64,000 nt of DNA from Atrichornis clamosus (Eukaryota > Chordata > Aves > Passeriformes > Menuridae), in contig WBMZ01008948.1 of NCBI GenBank assembly GCA_013400975.1, positions 1 through 64,000 of the forward strand, read 5' to 3'. Numbering within the stretch: the first letter of the stretch is position 1; every line of letters starts with the position of its first letter. Positions 36,956 to 49,108 of the stretch are shown here, piece after piece. Made by a program: the position numbers and the translations under genes. The notes under the pieces were generated by a model. That model did no database searches, was not told the origin of the DNA, and was given only the letters and a program-made list of their open reading frames with translations.

Positions 36956-38220
36956 TTGTTGAAAAGATTCAGTCCAATCCTATAATGGCGCTTCCTGATA
37001 ACATCGTTACTGAAGGCAGGGGAATCCCAGCTGTTGCGAGTCTCTTTGTGGTAGGTTTGCTTGCTCAACGTTTGCTCCCTTAGGCTGTCTCTAGAAGAGG
37101 ATTCTGAGCTGCAATTTATTGTATCATTAGAGTTGGAAGTGCTGTTGATGCTGTCATTGTCTCCATCAGAATAGTCAGACTCTGATTTGCTTTGCCTGTT
37201 TGCTGTGCCATTGATAGCTAAATGACTGTCTATAGGCCTGGCCCTATGCCTTGCCTCCTGCTCCTCTCGGGTTATGATCTTGGCAGGAATACTGTGAGGG
37301 ATATGTTTTGGGCTTCCTTGTTGACTCGTGATCCCTCTGTCATAGGCATTTTGTCTCTTTAATGAGCCTCTCTCCGAGCGATCACTCAAGTCCACGGAAC
37401 TGTCACTGGGTGGCTCTATAGTGAGCAATGGGAGATGATCCATCCTCATCCTCTGCTCCTGACATTCCAGTGACGGGGTACTCCTGCAGCTCGTATCAGT
37501 GTCTATCTTATCATCTTTGTGGGTCATGGACCAGTACTCTTGGGAAGAGTTCACAGAGCGGAGCCTCAAGTCCGACTCTGTGCTGGACGGTCTGTCCACG
37601 GACTGGGAAAGTGGCAGGGGTGGAGACAACTCTTCCTCATCGATGTACAATGTGACATCGCTGTAGGAGGCCGTCATCTCGTCCAGCTTCCTGTGGTCCA
37701 CATTGTGGATTGCTGGTTTGCTCGGAGCACAACTCTCTCTTTCCATTTCACGGCTTCTGACTTGCTCCGCACTCTGGATTTCATCCGAATGCAGACTACG
37801 GCAGTTCAGCGCATCATCGATGGATTCCGCAAGGGACTTCACCTGCCTGGAAAAAGCATCCTCCAGTTCTGTGATAGCATCAGTGAAATCAGTCGATGCA
37901 GCTGGAGACTTCATTGGAGCTGTCTCTCCAAGGTCATCACATTCCGACGGCACCAGGGATCCCAGCTTTGCCCCATCATTTGTAACAGACACTTGTTTTC
38001 CTTCGAAGTAAGAGCTGTGGACTTTCTCAGGTCCTTCAAAGGAAAACTGCATTCTCATATTGGACAGTACAATGCGCCTGGACATGCGATTTTCAGACAT
38101 AGAACTTCGGAGACGCTCGAAATTCTTGTTCATCTGATACTGGCGAAAAGCTGTCTGGATGGTGCGAGCAGCATGTCTGGTTATGAGACGGCCCCCATAC
38201 TTCCGTTCTAGCATTTCCAC
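36956..38220 (-). CDS. IQSEC1: IQSEC1 coding exon 3: IQ motif and Ser-rich linker
   Basis: At 1265 nt this is the largest exon, encoding residues 116-536 and part of 537. It starts VEMLERKYGG at acceptor AG|GTGGAA. The IQ motif (AARTIQTAFRQYQ, about residues 131-154) binds calmodulin in this family and couples the exchange factor to calcium. Further on come the conserved FSRQVKSLAESIDDALNCR helix, an acidic/proline segment (YIDEEELSPPLPLSQ), and a long Ser/Asn-rich disordered stretch (SDYSDGDNDSINSTSNSND). It ends RKRHYRIGLNLFN plus AA before donor GTAAGTG. The stretch after DALNCRSLH (HSDEIQSAEQVRSREMERE) is the least like mammalian IQSEC1 as I recall it. Long plus-strand reading frames over this exon are antisense shadows. 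Confidence 0.97.
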
Positions 38221-39012
38221 CTGGCAGAGGGAACACAGGCACCTCTTGTAACCTGATGCAGCTTAGAACAAGGTTAAAGTCTAACAAAAACATAAAATCA
38301 TCACAACTTTAATTTTCAGATAGTTTTCATGCACTGGTTTTGACAGTAAAAACTCAAAACTGCGATCGTGAACTGAATGGTCATTGGCAAATTCCACCAT
38401 AAAATACAAAAATATGCCTATGTGAATAATGCTGACATATAAAATTAAGGTGTTGTCAATTTGTATGTAATATGTGTATATATTTTGGGGTTCACACATT
38501 AGACTAGTGTGCCCAAGTGAAGGCAGACAGGATGGAACTCTACTGCAGCACAATGCCCTCACTCTGGATGGATGGACAACTGCAGAGAGGTGAAATCCAA
38601 GGATAGGGCAAGTGGCCACATTTTGGGAGTCTGAAAGTGGTGACCACCTTTCCAGGCATGCATCACATTCTACATAAATAAAACCCAGGTAGCAAAGTTT
38701 TACCCAGACCTGGGAACAAAGCAAAACTGAGCATCTCAGAACACACACTTCCAGAGAAGTGTGTCTGGTAGAACATCCACACACACATTTCTCCTCAAAC
38801 CAAGAACATATTTCATTTTCTAAATACAAATTCAAATCTGTTTTCATCCTTGTAATTGCACTCAAAATTGCCAGTGTTTCCACGTAACAGAATGAATATG
38901 CAAAATAAATACATTGTAAGTGCTCTCAATTTAAACTAATGAAAATGACATGTTAAAACTTTTGGAATACTCATTAGATATTTTCAAACCTTTTCCTTCA
39001 AAACATGAAAAG

Positions 39013-39178
39013 CATCACAGAATCCCAGAATGGTTTGGGTTGGAAGGGACCTAAAACCCCATCTCATCCCACCCTCTACCACCTTCCAGAAGACCAGTCT
39101 GCTCCAAGCCCCATCCAACCTCGCCTTGTTCACTTTCAGGGATGAGGCAGCCATAGCTCCCATTACCCTTCCACATTA
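39013..39178 (-). mobile_element. CR1 LINE 3'-end fragment
   Basis: The plus strand reads ATCACAGAATCCCAGAATGG, TTTGGGTTGGAAGGGACC, then CATCTCATCCCACCCTC and AAGCCCCATCCAACCTCGCC. This matches a reverse-oriented CR1 3' region of about 165 bp, including the ATCACAGAAT tail. Confidence 0.92.
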
Positions 39179-39593
39179 AAGATGATCTCTTTTTTTGCCA
39201 TTTTAAAATGTGAATCACTAATTTTTAATTAATTTTTTAATAAATACAGGTACAAAAAGTATTTTGCACAATTATTGGCATAAACTGAGGAGGCCAACTT
39301 CTCAAATGGGCTCAGATCAGGATTCCTGCTAAGGAATTGTTCTTTTGACTTGTCTTTAAACCTCTTTTAACTGATCTCTGAGTTAGAAATGTGTAAATCT
39401 CTGCATAATTTTCTGCAGTTTCTCTTTAAAGCAACTGTTTAGCCTCTCACCCCCAAATGGGGGTTATATTACCCACACATTTGCACATGTCAAAGAAACT
39501 CTGTAAGGCATTCTGAAGATTCAAAAAATTATTAAGAAATTTTATCACAAGCCTGTCACTGCTGCCACACATTTGCTAGTATTTCTATTTGTA

Positions 39594-39613
39594 GTGTGTG
39601 TATATATATATAT
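39594..39613. repeat. GT/TA microsatellite
   Basis: A short GTGTGTG run is followed by about seven TA units. Confidence 0.8.
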
Positions 39614-41379
39614 CTCTCACGTGTATTTAAATAAATCATAAGAGATTATTTTGCTGAACTAATCTCAAAACAAACAGTCAATTTAGTTCTCTCAAAATTC
39701 AATGTCAAAACTAATGAAAAGTAAACTGGCATAACTGGTGAGAAAAAATAAAACCTAATATTCTATAAAATAAATTACCTGGACTTCTTTCTTGCAAACA
39801 GGCTGTTGTCCTTCAGGTTAACACAGAAAATAACATTATCATTGATTATCATAAATCAGGGGGTTTTGGTGAGAATTTAAATTGAGAGTATTTCCTAACT
39901 TGTCTAGATGAGTTAGATGTGTGATTAATATTTCTAATAAGATTTAATGCCTGCTTCATGCACCTTTTCAATGTATATTTAATGCCCATTGCCTTTAGGT
40001 AAAGCTATGGACATTTTCCTAAGTAGTTTTTAAGTATCTTCAGCTATTTCAATGAGAGCTTTTCAAGAACAGTAATCAACTCTTCATTGTCAAGCTTCCT
40101 TTATGTATCACTGTGACTTTTTATTGTGCAAGCCTCCCTGACCAAATACAAAATAACACCTGCAGTCCTCATTCCCTATCTCACTGGCACAAAAGGACAG
40201 ATGGAATTAGGCTCTGTGGAATATCTGCAGTGCAGGAGATCTCTTCACTAAGCCTTATCCTTTGTATCCACTCCTGATGAGGCATCCAGCAAGATCCACT
40301 GCCAAAGGTGGCAAAGGAAGGAACAGTTTAGATCTCACAAGGAGCTCCAATTTAATAGAGCTGGCATTAGGAACTCGCTTTGTCCCCACTCCAAAGCAGA
40401 ATTTGGTGAGCACGGAAGTTAAACTGAACTCATCCTTGCTATCCCAAAAATTGTCTTCAACTGTGAGTCAGAGCTCAAGATCTGTCCTTCCACGTCCTTC
40501 TGGAACAACATTATATGATCCCCCAACCTGAAAAGGAGATTTAACCTCTACAAATGTCACCATCTATCAATGACTGGTCCAAAATAAGGAGAAATTTTCT
40601 TCCTGCCTGTGGAATTTTGCCACTTTTGCCATGTTAACATACAAGCTGGAGTGACTGTGGAATATACACAATGATTCACAGTAAACAAAATATTCTGTGA
40701 CAAGATCTCTAACCAAAAAAACCCCTTCAAACCAAAAAACATTGATGCATTGGCTACCGCTCACCTACGAGTAAAATCCAGCAAATCCTGCATATTTGCT
40801 GATCTTATGCTTTTACAGCATCATTTTCAAATGTAAATATGAACTTATATAATAATAAAGATCCTTCAAATAGGACTACATTCAAAGCAAAGCCTGAAAG
40901 GAAAGGCTGTGGCTGTCTGTCTTACAGAAGTGCCTTTTCAGGGACAAAGGCTTTGAACATCTACACAGCTTCCATCCAGTTCTTTGTAAAGCATATGGGA
41001 GTTTTGCCTACTTGAGTAAAGTGAATTGAGACCTGGAATTCACCCCAGAGATATAAGAAAATAGCAGGAGCAATAAGTTCTTCCTTTCTTTCCGTGACAA
41101 CAAAATACCCAGGTTTCAAAATGACTCATTTTCTTAGAAAAATATTTTGCATTATTACATTCTAGTACTCGTCTCGAGCATGAAATCACAATTCCTAGAA
41201 CTGTTTTTACTTTTAACACTATTAATGTATCTTTTACACCTTTCTCCAGGAAGTGGGGAAGGTGTATGGGACAAAGAATAACAGAGCTAAAAGTCACAAC
41301 TAAAGTGGTGCAAGGAAAGACTTCCCCCAGTTCACAGCCACGTTCCCACTGCCTTAACGAGGTAACAAAGCCCACATAC

Positions 41380-41659
41380 CTGCTTATCCTGGAGGTCTGA
41401 AGAGAGTTCATAGCTCTCAGAAAGGGATCTTGACCTTTTAATGGCGTCTTCCTCGGCTTGTTTGCGCAGGATGGAGGTGGAGTGCTGGAGCTTGGGCCTG
41501 CGGGCTCGCTGCTGGCCCGGCCCGATGGAGTAGAGCCCGTAGGGGTGCTCGTAGTGGTCGGGGCTGAGCGCGGAGCTGTGCGTTATGGGGCCCTGCTGGT
41601 AGGCAGAGGGGCTATCCAGGGATGTGCCAGTCTCGCTGCTGGGAGCTTCCCCCTCAACG
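41380..41659 (-). CDS. IQSEC1: IQSEC1 coding exon 2
   Basis: This exon encodes residues 22-115. It opens with VEGEAPSSETG after acceptor AG and ends SSDLQDKQ before donor GTATGTG. It contains a Tyr/Pro/Gly-rich stretch (SPDHYEHPYGLYS) and a basic segment RARRPKLQHSTSILRKQAEE. The basic segment leads into a likely helical or coiled-coil region (IKRSRSLSESYELSSDLQDKQ) that continues into exon 3. The intron phase at the 3' end is 0. The sequence is very close to vertebrate IQSEC1. The long 18-kb intron before it separates it from the promoter exon. Confidence 0.95.
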
Positions 41660-44205
41660 CTGCACAACGACAAGACAGCAAAACCCCCAGGTCAGTGCTG
41701 CAGATCACAGTTCTCAACTACAAACAGCACAGTTTTAGTGGGAGCATGTCGTGGAGGCATCCAGCACATGCTGTTCAAATTCCCATGCAGGTAACGTGGC
41801 TTTCATGTCAAACACCATAGTTTTTGCTGTAGTTTTTGCAAGTTTTTCAAGTCTCAATTTGTCATGCTCATGTCATCTTCAGAACATGAGTCAGGCGGGA
41901 GAATGGAGGTTTCAAGCATTATTTAACTTCATACAGTAATTACTAATAACATCCTGAGTAAGTCACTCATGTGCAAAATGAATGAAAACTTCTCATTTCT
42001 TAGAAGACTGCTCATTTCCAAATTCTATTCAAAATGACAGATGCTTATTTGTGTCTTTCTTTGCTTTGACAAATTAAAGCAATATTTGCTTACCCTTATA
42101 TTAGAGTCTGACATAAAAGGATTACTTTCGTGGAGATTACTCAACAGAGATTGGGATTTAATGGATCTTGAGAGCTATGATGTTTGTAGAAACTAAAGTT
42201 GGGGAAAAGTACTTACAGAGAAATCTTTTTTATTTTCTGTTAGTGAAAGACTGCTCCCATGGGATACTTTCAGCATGTTGTGTAGGAAAGCATTCCAAGG
42301 GACAGTGATTTTAGCTAATGAAAGCAACACAGTTTCAGGTGAGGAAAGCACAATAGGACCTATCTAGAAAAGAAACCACTTTGTTTTCACGTGAGTGTTA
42401 TTATTGCTAAGGCATAAAGGAAAGGAAAAAAACCTCTTTTACATTTAAGGAGTTGCACACAATACAAAACATTTTAAAACTGAGGCCTAGGTGTATGCTG
42501 AAGTACTGATGACCAATAGTAATTTGTAATTGTTTTGTATTTACAGTAGGGCACTCTCACATTGCAGTATACACACTTTCACTCTTCCATATTTTCATGT
42601 TTCACAGCAGTATTAATTCTCTGCCTCATCCGGCGTACATAGAGCATAGATAGAAAACCATATTTTTACTTTTTTTTAATCCCTCGAAGTAAACACTTCA
42701 CACATGCACAAATACAAGCATTTGCAGCATTTCCCCTACCTTTTGTTTTAGGAAAGGTACATCCAAACTCCAAAGAAATAGAATTCCACATTCCCACCAC
42801 GCCCCTGTATTTCTCATTTTGCCTTCATGTTCTCAAAAAACAAAGCCCTCCCGTTGTCTGTCAGCTGTCCCCTCAAAAAGTACACAGCAACTTCTGAAAG
42901 AATGTTCTCCACCGAGGAGCTGAGGGTTAACCCCGGCCACACTCCACGAGCTTGAACAGTGCGTACTTTTTGAAGGGAAGGAGAAAAAAAAGCCCCTTAG
43001 ACTTCTTAAAATGCTCCTATAAACATGTAAAACTGAAAGCAAGTCCTCTTTCTTTGTCCATCAAAATATGACTCCAATCAAAAGGTATTTTCAAACATAC
43101 TTAACCCAAGCTGGAAATATTTTCAGTGTGCACATACTGCTTTTTCCAAAAAGGAAGCTGACAGGAAATTAATCCCTTTCCCTTCATGATACAGCTGCCT
43201 TTCAACTTAAAAATGATACACTATCCAGAGTTTTGCTAGTGACATTGAAACTGTGTAACCCGTTAAAAACAAACGAATCGTGCTCTCTGCAGCATCCATT
43301 AAAGGGATAGCGTGATACTGAACTGCTTCACGTTCTCTCCCGAAACACTGAAATATGTTTCTCTCTTCTGCCCACAGTGAGGCCATGCTATTTTGGACAT
43401 CGCATCCTAGCTGCAAGTTTATTTGTAAGTACTTTTCATACAAGTGTAGCCAATTTGTTTTTAACAGGAAGGCAGGAATTATCTTCTCAGGTTCTGTTGA
43501 TGTTTTTTGCCTTCCTCACCCTTACATGGTGAACTATTTAATAACCCTTCCATGTTGATTATAACCTTCTGGTGACATTTTAATAATGACACCTTCAATG
43601 GATCACTTAACCTTTTCCTCAACAAAAAGGGTACTGCCCTAATCAGAAAAGGTTGGAAGGACGTCTGCCCAACTGAAGTTAAGGGTTTCTTCTTAATTTT
43701 TAGTTTGCCTTTTGTACTTTTTCCAGATATAAAGGTGATGCTTGACTGACTGTAATGCTTGATCTAATTTTGCTCATGGGCCTCTTCCCTATCAGCTGAC
43801 CTTTGAAGCATGGAAGTAATTATCTTTTACAACAGGCACAACAACAGCCCTTCAAAGCAAACACACGTGCACAGGCTTTAAGGCTTTCTCCCATTCAGCT
43901 CTTCCCAGCCTCCCAAGAGCAGCTGAAGCTCCATATGAATTATTTCATTAAAGTGAAACTTCACTGGCAAAGAAAAGCAGCTTGCCTTCTACTTCTTCCA
44001 CTTTACATATGTTTGGAAAATAAAAATATGTCAACAAATATGACTTGCGTGAAGCTTTAAGGATGGCAAGTTGGATTGCTCCTCTGAGGGGGAACAGCAC
44101 AGAGCTGGCAGCAGTGCTAACCGAGACAATTTCCATCATTCATCAGCAGTCCTGCTTAACTGGAGAGGTCCCAGGTTATCAAATGTAACACCCCTCAATA
44201 AGAAG

Positions 44206-45440
44206 GGTGGGAAGGGGGATATGGGAACTCCAGGCATGTCAGCCTGATCTCAGTGCTGGGGCAGGTCACAGAGCAGATCATCCTGAGTGCCACCCCATGG
44301 CACATACAGGACAACCGGGAATCAGGCCCAGCCAGCCTGGGCTTGGGAAAGGCAGGTCCTGCCTGACCAACCTGACCTCCTCCTACGACAAGGTGACCTG
44401 CTTCTGTGCGTGAGGGAAGTGGATGTTACCTACTGGGACTTCAGTAAAACCTTTGGCACGGTTTCCCACAGCATTCTGGAGAAGCGGGCTGCTCACGGCT
44501 TGGATGGATGCACTGTTCCCTGAGTGAAAAACTGGCTGATGGCAGGGCCCAGGGAGTGGTGGGGAATGTGGCATCCAGCTGGGGCCGGGCACCAGGTGCC
44601 CCCAGGGCTCAGGGCTGGTGTCAGTTCTGTTTGATATCTTTATCAAAAACCTTGATGAGGGGATCAAGTGCACCCTCAGTCAGTTTGCAGATGACATCAA
44701 GCTGGCTGAAGTGTGGATCTGCTGGAGGGCAGGAAGCTCTGCAGAGGAACTAGGACAGGCTGGATCCATGGGCTGAGGGTCAACAAGGCCAAGTGCCGGG
44801 TCACACTAACCCCCTGCAGCTGGGGATGAGCAGCTGGAAAAGGCCCTGGAGGTGCTGGACATGCGTCTGGATGTGCCCAGGTGGGCAAAGAGGCCAATGG
44901 TGCCCGGGCTGTCCCAGCACTGGTGAGGCCACGGGACCAGGGCAGTGACCATCCCCCTGTGCTGGCACTGCTGAGGCCACACCTCGAACCTGGGGTCAGT
45001 TTTGGGCCCCTCATGACAAGAATGACATTGAGAGGCTGGAGGGTGTCCAGGGAAGGGAACGGAGCTGGGCAAGGGGCTGGAGCACCAGGAGGCTCAGGGG
45101 GAACCTTCTGGCTCTGCACAACTCCCCGACAGGAGGGGGCAGCTGGGCGGGTCGGGCTCTGCTCCCAGGAAACAGGGACAGGATGAGAGGAAACAGCCCC
45201 AAGCTGCGCCAGGGGAGGTTTAGGTTGGACATTAGGGAAAGTTTCTTCATGGAAAGGGCTGTCAAGCCCTGGCACAGCTGCCCAGGGCAGTGCTGGAGTC
45301 CCCATCCCTGGAGGGGTTTAAAAGCTACGTGGATGTGGCACTTGGGGACACACGTCAGGGGTGGCCTTGGCAGTGCTGGGGGAATGGCTGGACTCAGTGG
45401 TCCTAGAGGGCTTCTCCAACCTAACAGTTCTGTGACTCTT
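44206..45440 (+). mobile_element. 5'-truncated CR1 LINE, about 1.2 kb, with decayed reverse transcriptase
   Basis: The plus-strand copy starts within the reverse-transcriptase region of ORF2 and runs to the 3' end (CAGTGGTCCTAGAGGGCTTC, then TCCAACCTAACAGTTCTGTGA). Recognisable RT remnants are SCLTNLTSSYDKVT, YWDFSKTFGTVSHSI (motif A, with Asp replaced by Gly) and QFADDIKL (the ADD catalytic box). Motif A and the ADD box lie in different frames, so the copy is frameshifted and inactive. It is GC-rich against the surrounding intron. Long antisense reading frames across it are artefacts. Confidence 0.95.
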
Positions 45441-45734
45441 ACACAGAACACGAGGCAGCCACTGCAGGGTTACAGGGGCGGTTTTTATCTATCCACTTAT
45501 TAAAACTGCCAACACACAAAAATGTCAAGGATTCTGCTCCAGGCTTGCAGCAAGAACTGGAATAAGTCTCCATGTGACTAAGGGAGTAGCTGAGACACCT
45601 CTGCAGCACTCCTTCACTTCCAGCAGCCGTCCTGCACACATTGTCTTTCTCAGATGGGTGAGAAATTAAGTATATTAAGCACACTACAAAAATGGGCAAT
45701 GTAATACTGTTAATTATTATTATTTATGCTTTTT

Positions 45735-45759
45735 TATATATATATATATAGAGAGAGAG
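45735..45759. repeat. (TA)n(GA)n microsatellite
   Basis: About eight TA units are followed directly by a GAGAGAGAG run, about 300 bp beyond the CR1 3' end. Confidence 0.85.
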
Positions 45760-48700
45760 TGTATTAAATAAAAGTTAATTAAAAGTCTCAACTGGAATTA
45801 GAAATAGCTGCTTAATAAAGGTTCCTGATTTGAGGCATCTGCCATCTACCACACATGTCCAGTACAATTACTGATAATTTCAATGTTTAAACAAGAATCT
45901 AGTGGATTAATTTGGTTCATCTCCCTGTGATGTGCAACTGCAGATTACTAGTGAGCCCAGCGTCTGTTGAATATTCCAACTGTGTAATATTAGGAGAATG
46001 TAAAACAATTTAAATTAACCTAGAATTCCAATTGTTTTATTACACTCCTGTTTCAGCAGAAAACAGACATTCATTATCTGCCAAGCCAGAAAAAGTGAAA
46101 GGTTGCTTGTAAGTATTTTACAAAGAAGCAGAGACTAGAACAGCTAAAGAGTGAAAATGAAGTATTTAAAAGTAATTAATACTACTAGTATGACTTTGCA
46201 TGAACAAAAATTTAAAACAGAGCCATTGAAAAACTTTATACAACTAGATTACTTTGTGAAACAGTGGCCAGCACTGACTGAATCAGTATTTTATCAGAAA
46301 TTGAAACTGGAAATTTCTTCCTGCATAAACCTCAGCTTGTAATACTGTTAAAATACTCCCAAACATCACTGTTCCAAGGAACAACAGGGAAGCAGGAAGG
46401 CTTAGAGAAAAACACAAACAGGCTATATACAGTATTATTAACGCATCACAATAGAGATGTAAAACTCTTGGCGAAAACCAGACTTTTTCTAATGATTATA
46501 AACCAGTTTTCACCAGCTGGATTGAGGTGTTTTCTTCCATTTTGTCTGGGAATGGCTCTTCCCACAGGAGCAGAGCCACACACCCTGGAAACACTTTTAA
46601 ATTAAAATCCATCAGCTGAAGTGACAGATGTGCAGAAAGTGGGATCTGCTGGCTTCATCATCTGGGCAGAGAGAGAGGGACCATCCTGCAGAAATCCCAG
46701 CCTGGATTCATTCCCCCTGCTGCACTTTGCTCTCCCAGCACAGGCAAAGCTCCCTGCTCTGGAGCTCAGGACTAACTCCAAGGAAGCAGCAGCGATGCCA
46801 AAAGCTGCTTTTGTGACTCACTGGCCCAGATGTCAGAGCCCAGTGCTGGTGCAAGGCCGGAGCTCTGCACCAAAGCAGCAGCCACAGGCCCCGGCTGACA
46901 CAACGGGAAGGAGGTGCTGTTGCTAGGAAAAGGTCAGGATTTTTACAGTTATTTCCCACAATTCAGGGGATGAGCTCATTTCAAGAATTACCTAATAAGA
47001 AGGGAGCTCTGTCTCCTCTTTCCCTCTGTAGTTGTGTGGTTAGCCATGACCAAAGGAAAACATTTCCTCTCCAGGCATTTTAGCAGCACAAACCTGGCAG
47101 GTCTTCCCTTCCCTGGCTCTCATTTTACACTTTCAATTGTTACTTCTAATCACAAAGGCTGTAATTAGCAACCAGTACACTAAATCCACTGTCATATTTT
47201 AAAACAATAACATATTATTCAGGATGTTTGACTATCTACTGTTATTCTTTGATTTATTTTTCATTTTCATATTCACACCTTCCTTTTCATTCAAATCTTG
47301 CCAAACTATTACCAAAACTAAAAATAAACACAATAAAGACAAAATTTTGAAAACAAGAAAATGTCAGTATTTGAGCTTAAAATGGAAACTGGAAAGACTT
47401 CTCAAGATCTAAATTCCAGTAAGGAGCAAAGCCCAAGCTTTTCCATGAGTAGAGATTTATCTGTTCCACTGACTAATGGCGAAATGACCACAGGAGCTGC
47501 TGGTTTGGATGCAGAGGCACAAGAATTTATCTGTCAGAGAAACTCTACTATGAAAGACATGTTTGATAACCAGAAAAGCAGAAAGTCCCTTTTCTCCAAA
47601 GGCCCAGTACCTTATCTTTAAAACTACATGCATGTAAAAAGGAAGTATATAACAATAATATCAGATGCAAAGAATGATTCAATATTGCCACTCACCCCAG
47701 AAACCCTACAGTTTACAAGCAGTCAAGTGTCCCTGTGCATTTCAAGAACTAAAATATGAAGATAATGGGAACATATGCTCACAGAAATCATCCAAATGTT
47801 CAAACCAGTTTGTTGCAGATTTAGTTTGGAACAAAGAAATTAAACATGAATAATGCAAATGCCAAATCCAAACTGCATGCAACATTTTAAAATAGAACCA
47901 GAAAGACCCTCCCAGCAAAACAGAGTAAATCTTGAGAAGCTGTTTTACCAACGAGCATTCTCTGAAATCACTATTATTTTCATCACTCTTTTAGAATGGA
48001 CTTTCAACAGTGTAATATAAAGACATGAAATTGAAAACAGGCCCTAACAACTGGGTAGCACACGCATGAGAACCAATCAGCATTATATTAATCCTGTAAA
48101 AAATTTGGTTTGGACAGAAAGAGAAGTATGACAATATAATAAGTTTGTACTGCTACATCTTTAAAGATTTTTTCACAGCATTTTAGATCCTTAAAAGCAT
48201 GAACACAAGTTCCAGGGTATACGGAATGAATTTCTTTTCTTCTCATTGTGGAAAGACAGTATGAGTATTATGAATACAGCAACAAAAACATGTCCAACTT
48301 AAAATTCTAGTCAGCACAAAGTGATAAACTCACTCAGCTTGGCCATGACAATCCAAGTGCTCTGCTCTTTGGGAAGCAGGCAGTTTTTAAAGCAGCAGTA
48401 AAACTCCAGGTAGTCAGCACAGCTTGAATTCAAATTGAACTTAATGAAGGGCCAATACGTTTATTGTATTTGTTGCAACAGTGAAGGATGTGCATGAGTG
48501 GTTCTTCATAGAATTCCTCAGTCAAATCCATCCCTTCTCTAACTTGCCTGCTTTTCCCTGAATCCACATAATTTATTCCCCTCTTCAGGAAAAACGCACG
48601 TAAACCTGGTTCCCTTTAAGTCACATGTACTGATAGAACAATTCAGCAAACTTATCTTCTTCTTTTGTCCCAGAAATTTTTCTGTCCGTAAACATGAACG

Positions 48701-48964
48701 TGATATCTACAGCTGAAGTATCCAGATACCTTGGGACTCTGCCTTATGATTTATGACATGGATTTAAATGTAAACCACAGAGTGAAGCTTTTTGTATTAA
48801 AACCTCATTTCATAAACATGATTTCCAGTAAAACCTCTGCCTCACTCAAAAATAAATATTCTCTATGAACAGGTCCAAATGCCCAGGGAGGAAGAATTGC
48901 TACACATCTGTTTCACACCAACCATCTCCTTTTAAAATGTGGAGTTTTAAACCAGTCAAAGTCT

Positions 48965-49108
48965 GATCTTAGATCCTAATTATAGATTTCCACTTGAAAT
49001 AGATCCAAATTCTCTACCTAGCCCAAAGCATGTAGAGATCTTAGATCCTAATTATAGATTTCCACTTGAAATAGATCCAAATTCTCTACCTAGCCCAAAG
49101 CATGTAGA
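48965..49108. repeat. Perfect 72-bp tandem duplication
   Basis: Units 48965-49036 and 49037-49108 are identical, from GATCTTAGATCCTAATTATA through CCCAAAGCATGTAGA. Two head-to-tail copies without a single mismatch imply a very recent duplication, a polymorphic site, or an assembly artefact. Confidence 0.97.

Larger units (their letters stand above)
38221..41379 (-). other. IQSEC1: IQSEC1 intron 2
   Basis: A 3.16-kb GT-AG intron. It contains a minus-strand CR1 fragment (39013-39178), a (GT)(TA) microsatellite (39594-39613) and a long but unrecognised open frame on the minus strand (38281-38883). Confidence 0.9.

Noticed and set aside
37519..38211. 230-codon plus-strand open frame
   Set aside because: It is exactly antisense to IQSEC1 exon 3, whose conserved coding sequence explains the lack of stops.
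38281..38883. 200-codon minus-strand open frame just upstream of exon 3
   Set aside because: It lies wholly in intron 2, has a stop before exon 3, resembles no known family and is Cys/Ile-rich as expected of chance AT-rich translation.
44697..45451. Long minus-strand Pro/Ser-rich open frames (up to 202 codons)
   Set aside because: They are antisense to the CR1 LINE copy, a common artefact of GC-rich CR1 sequence.
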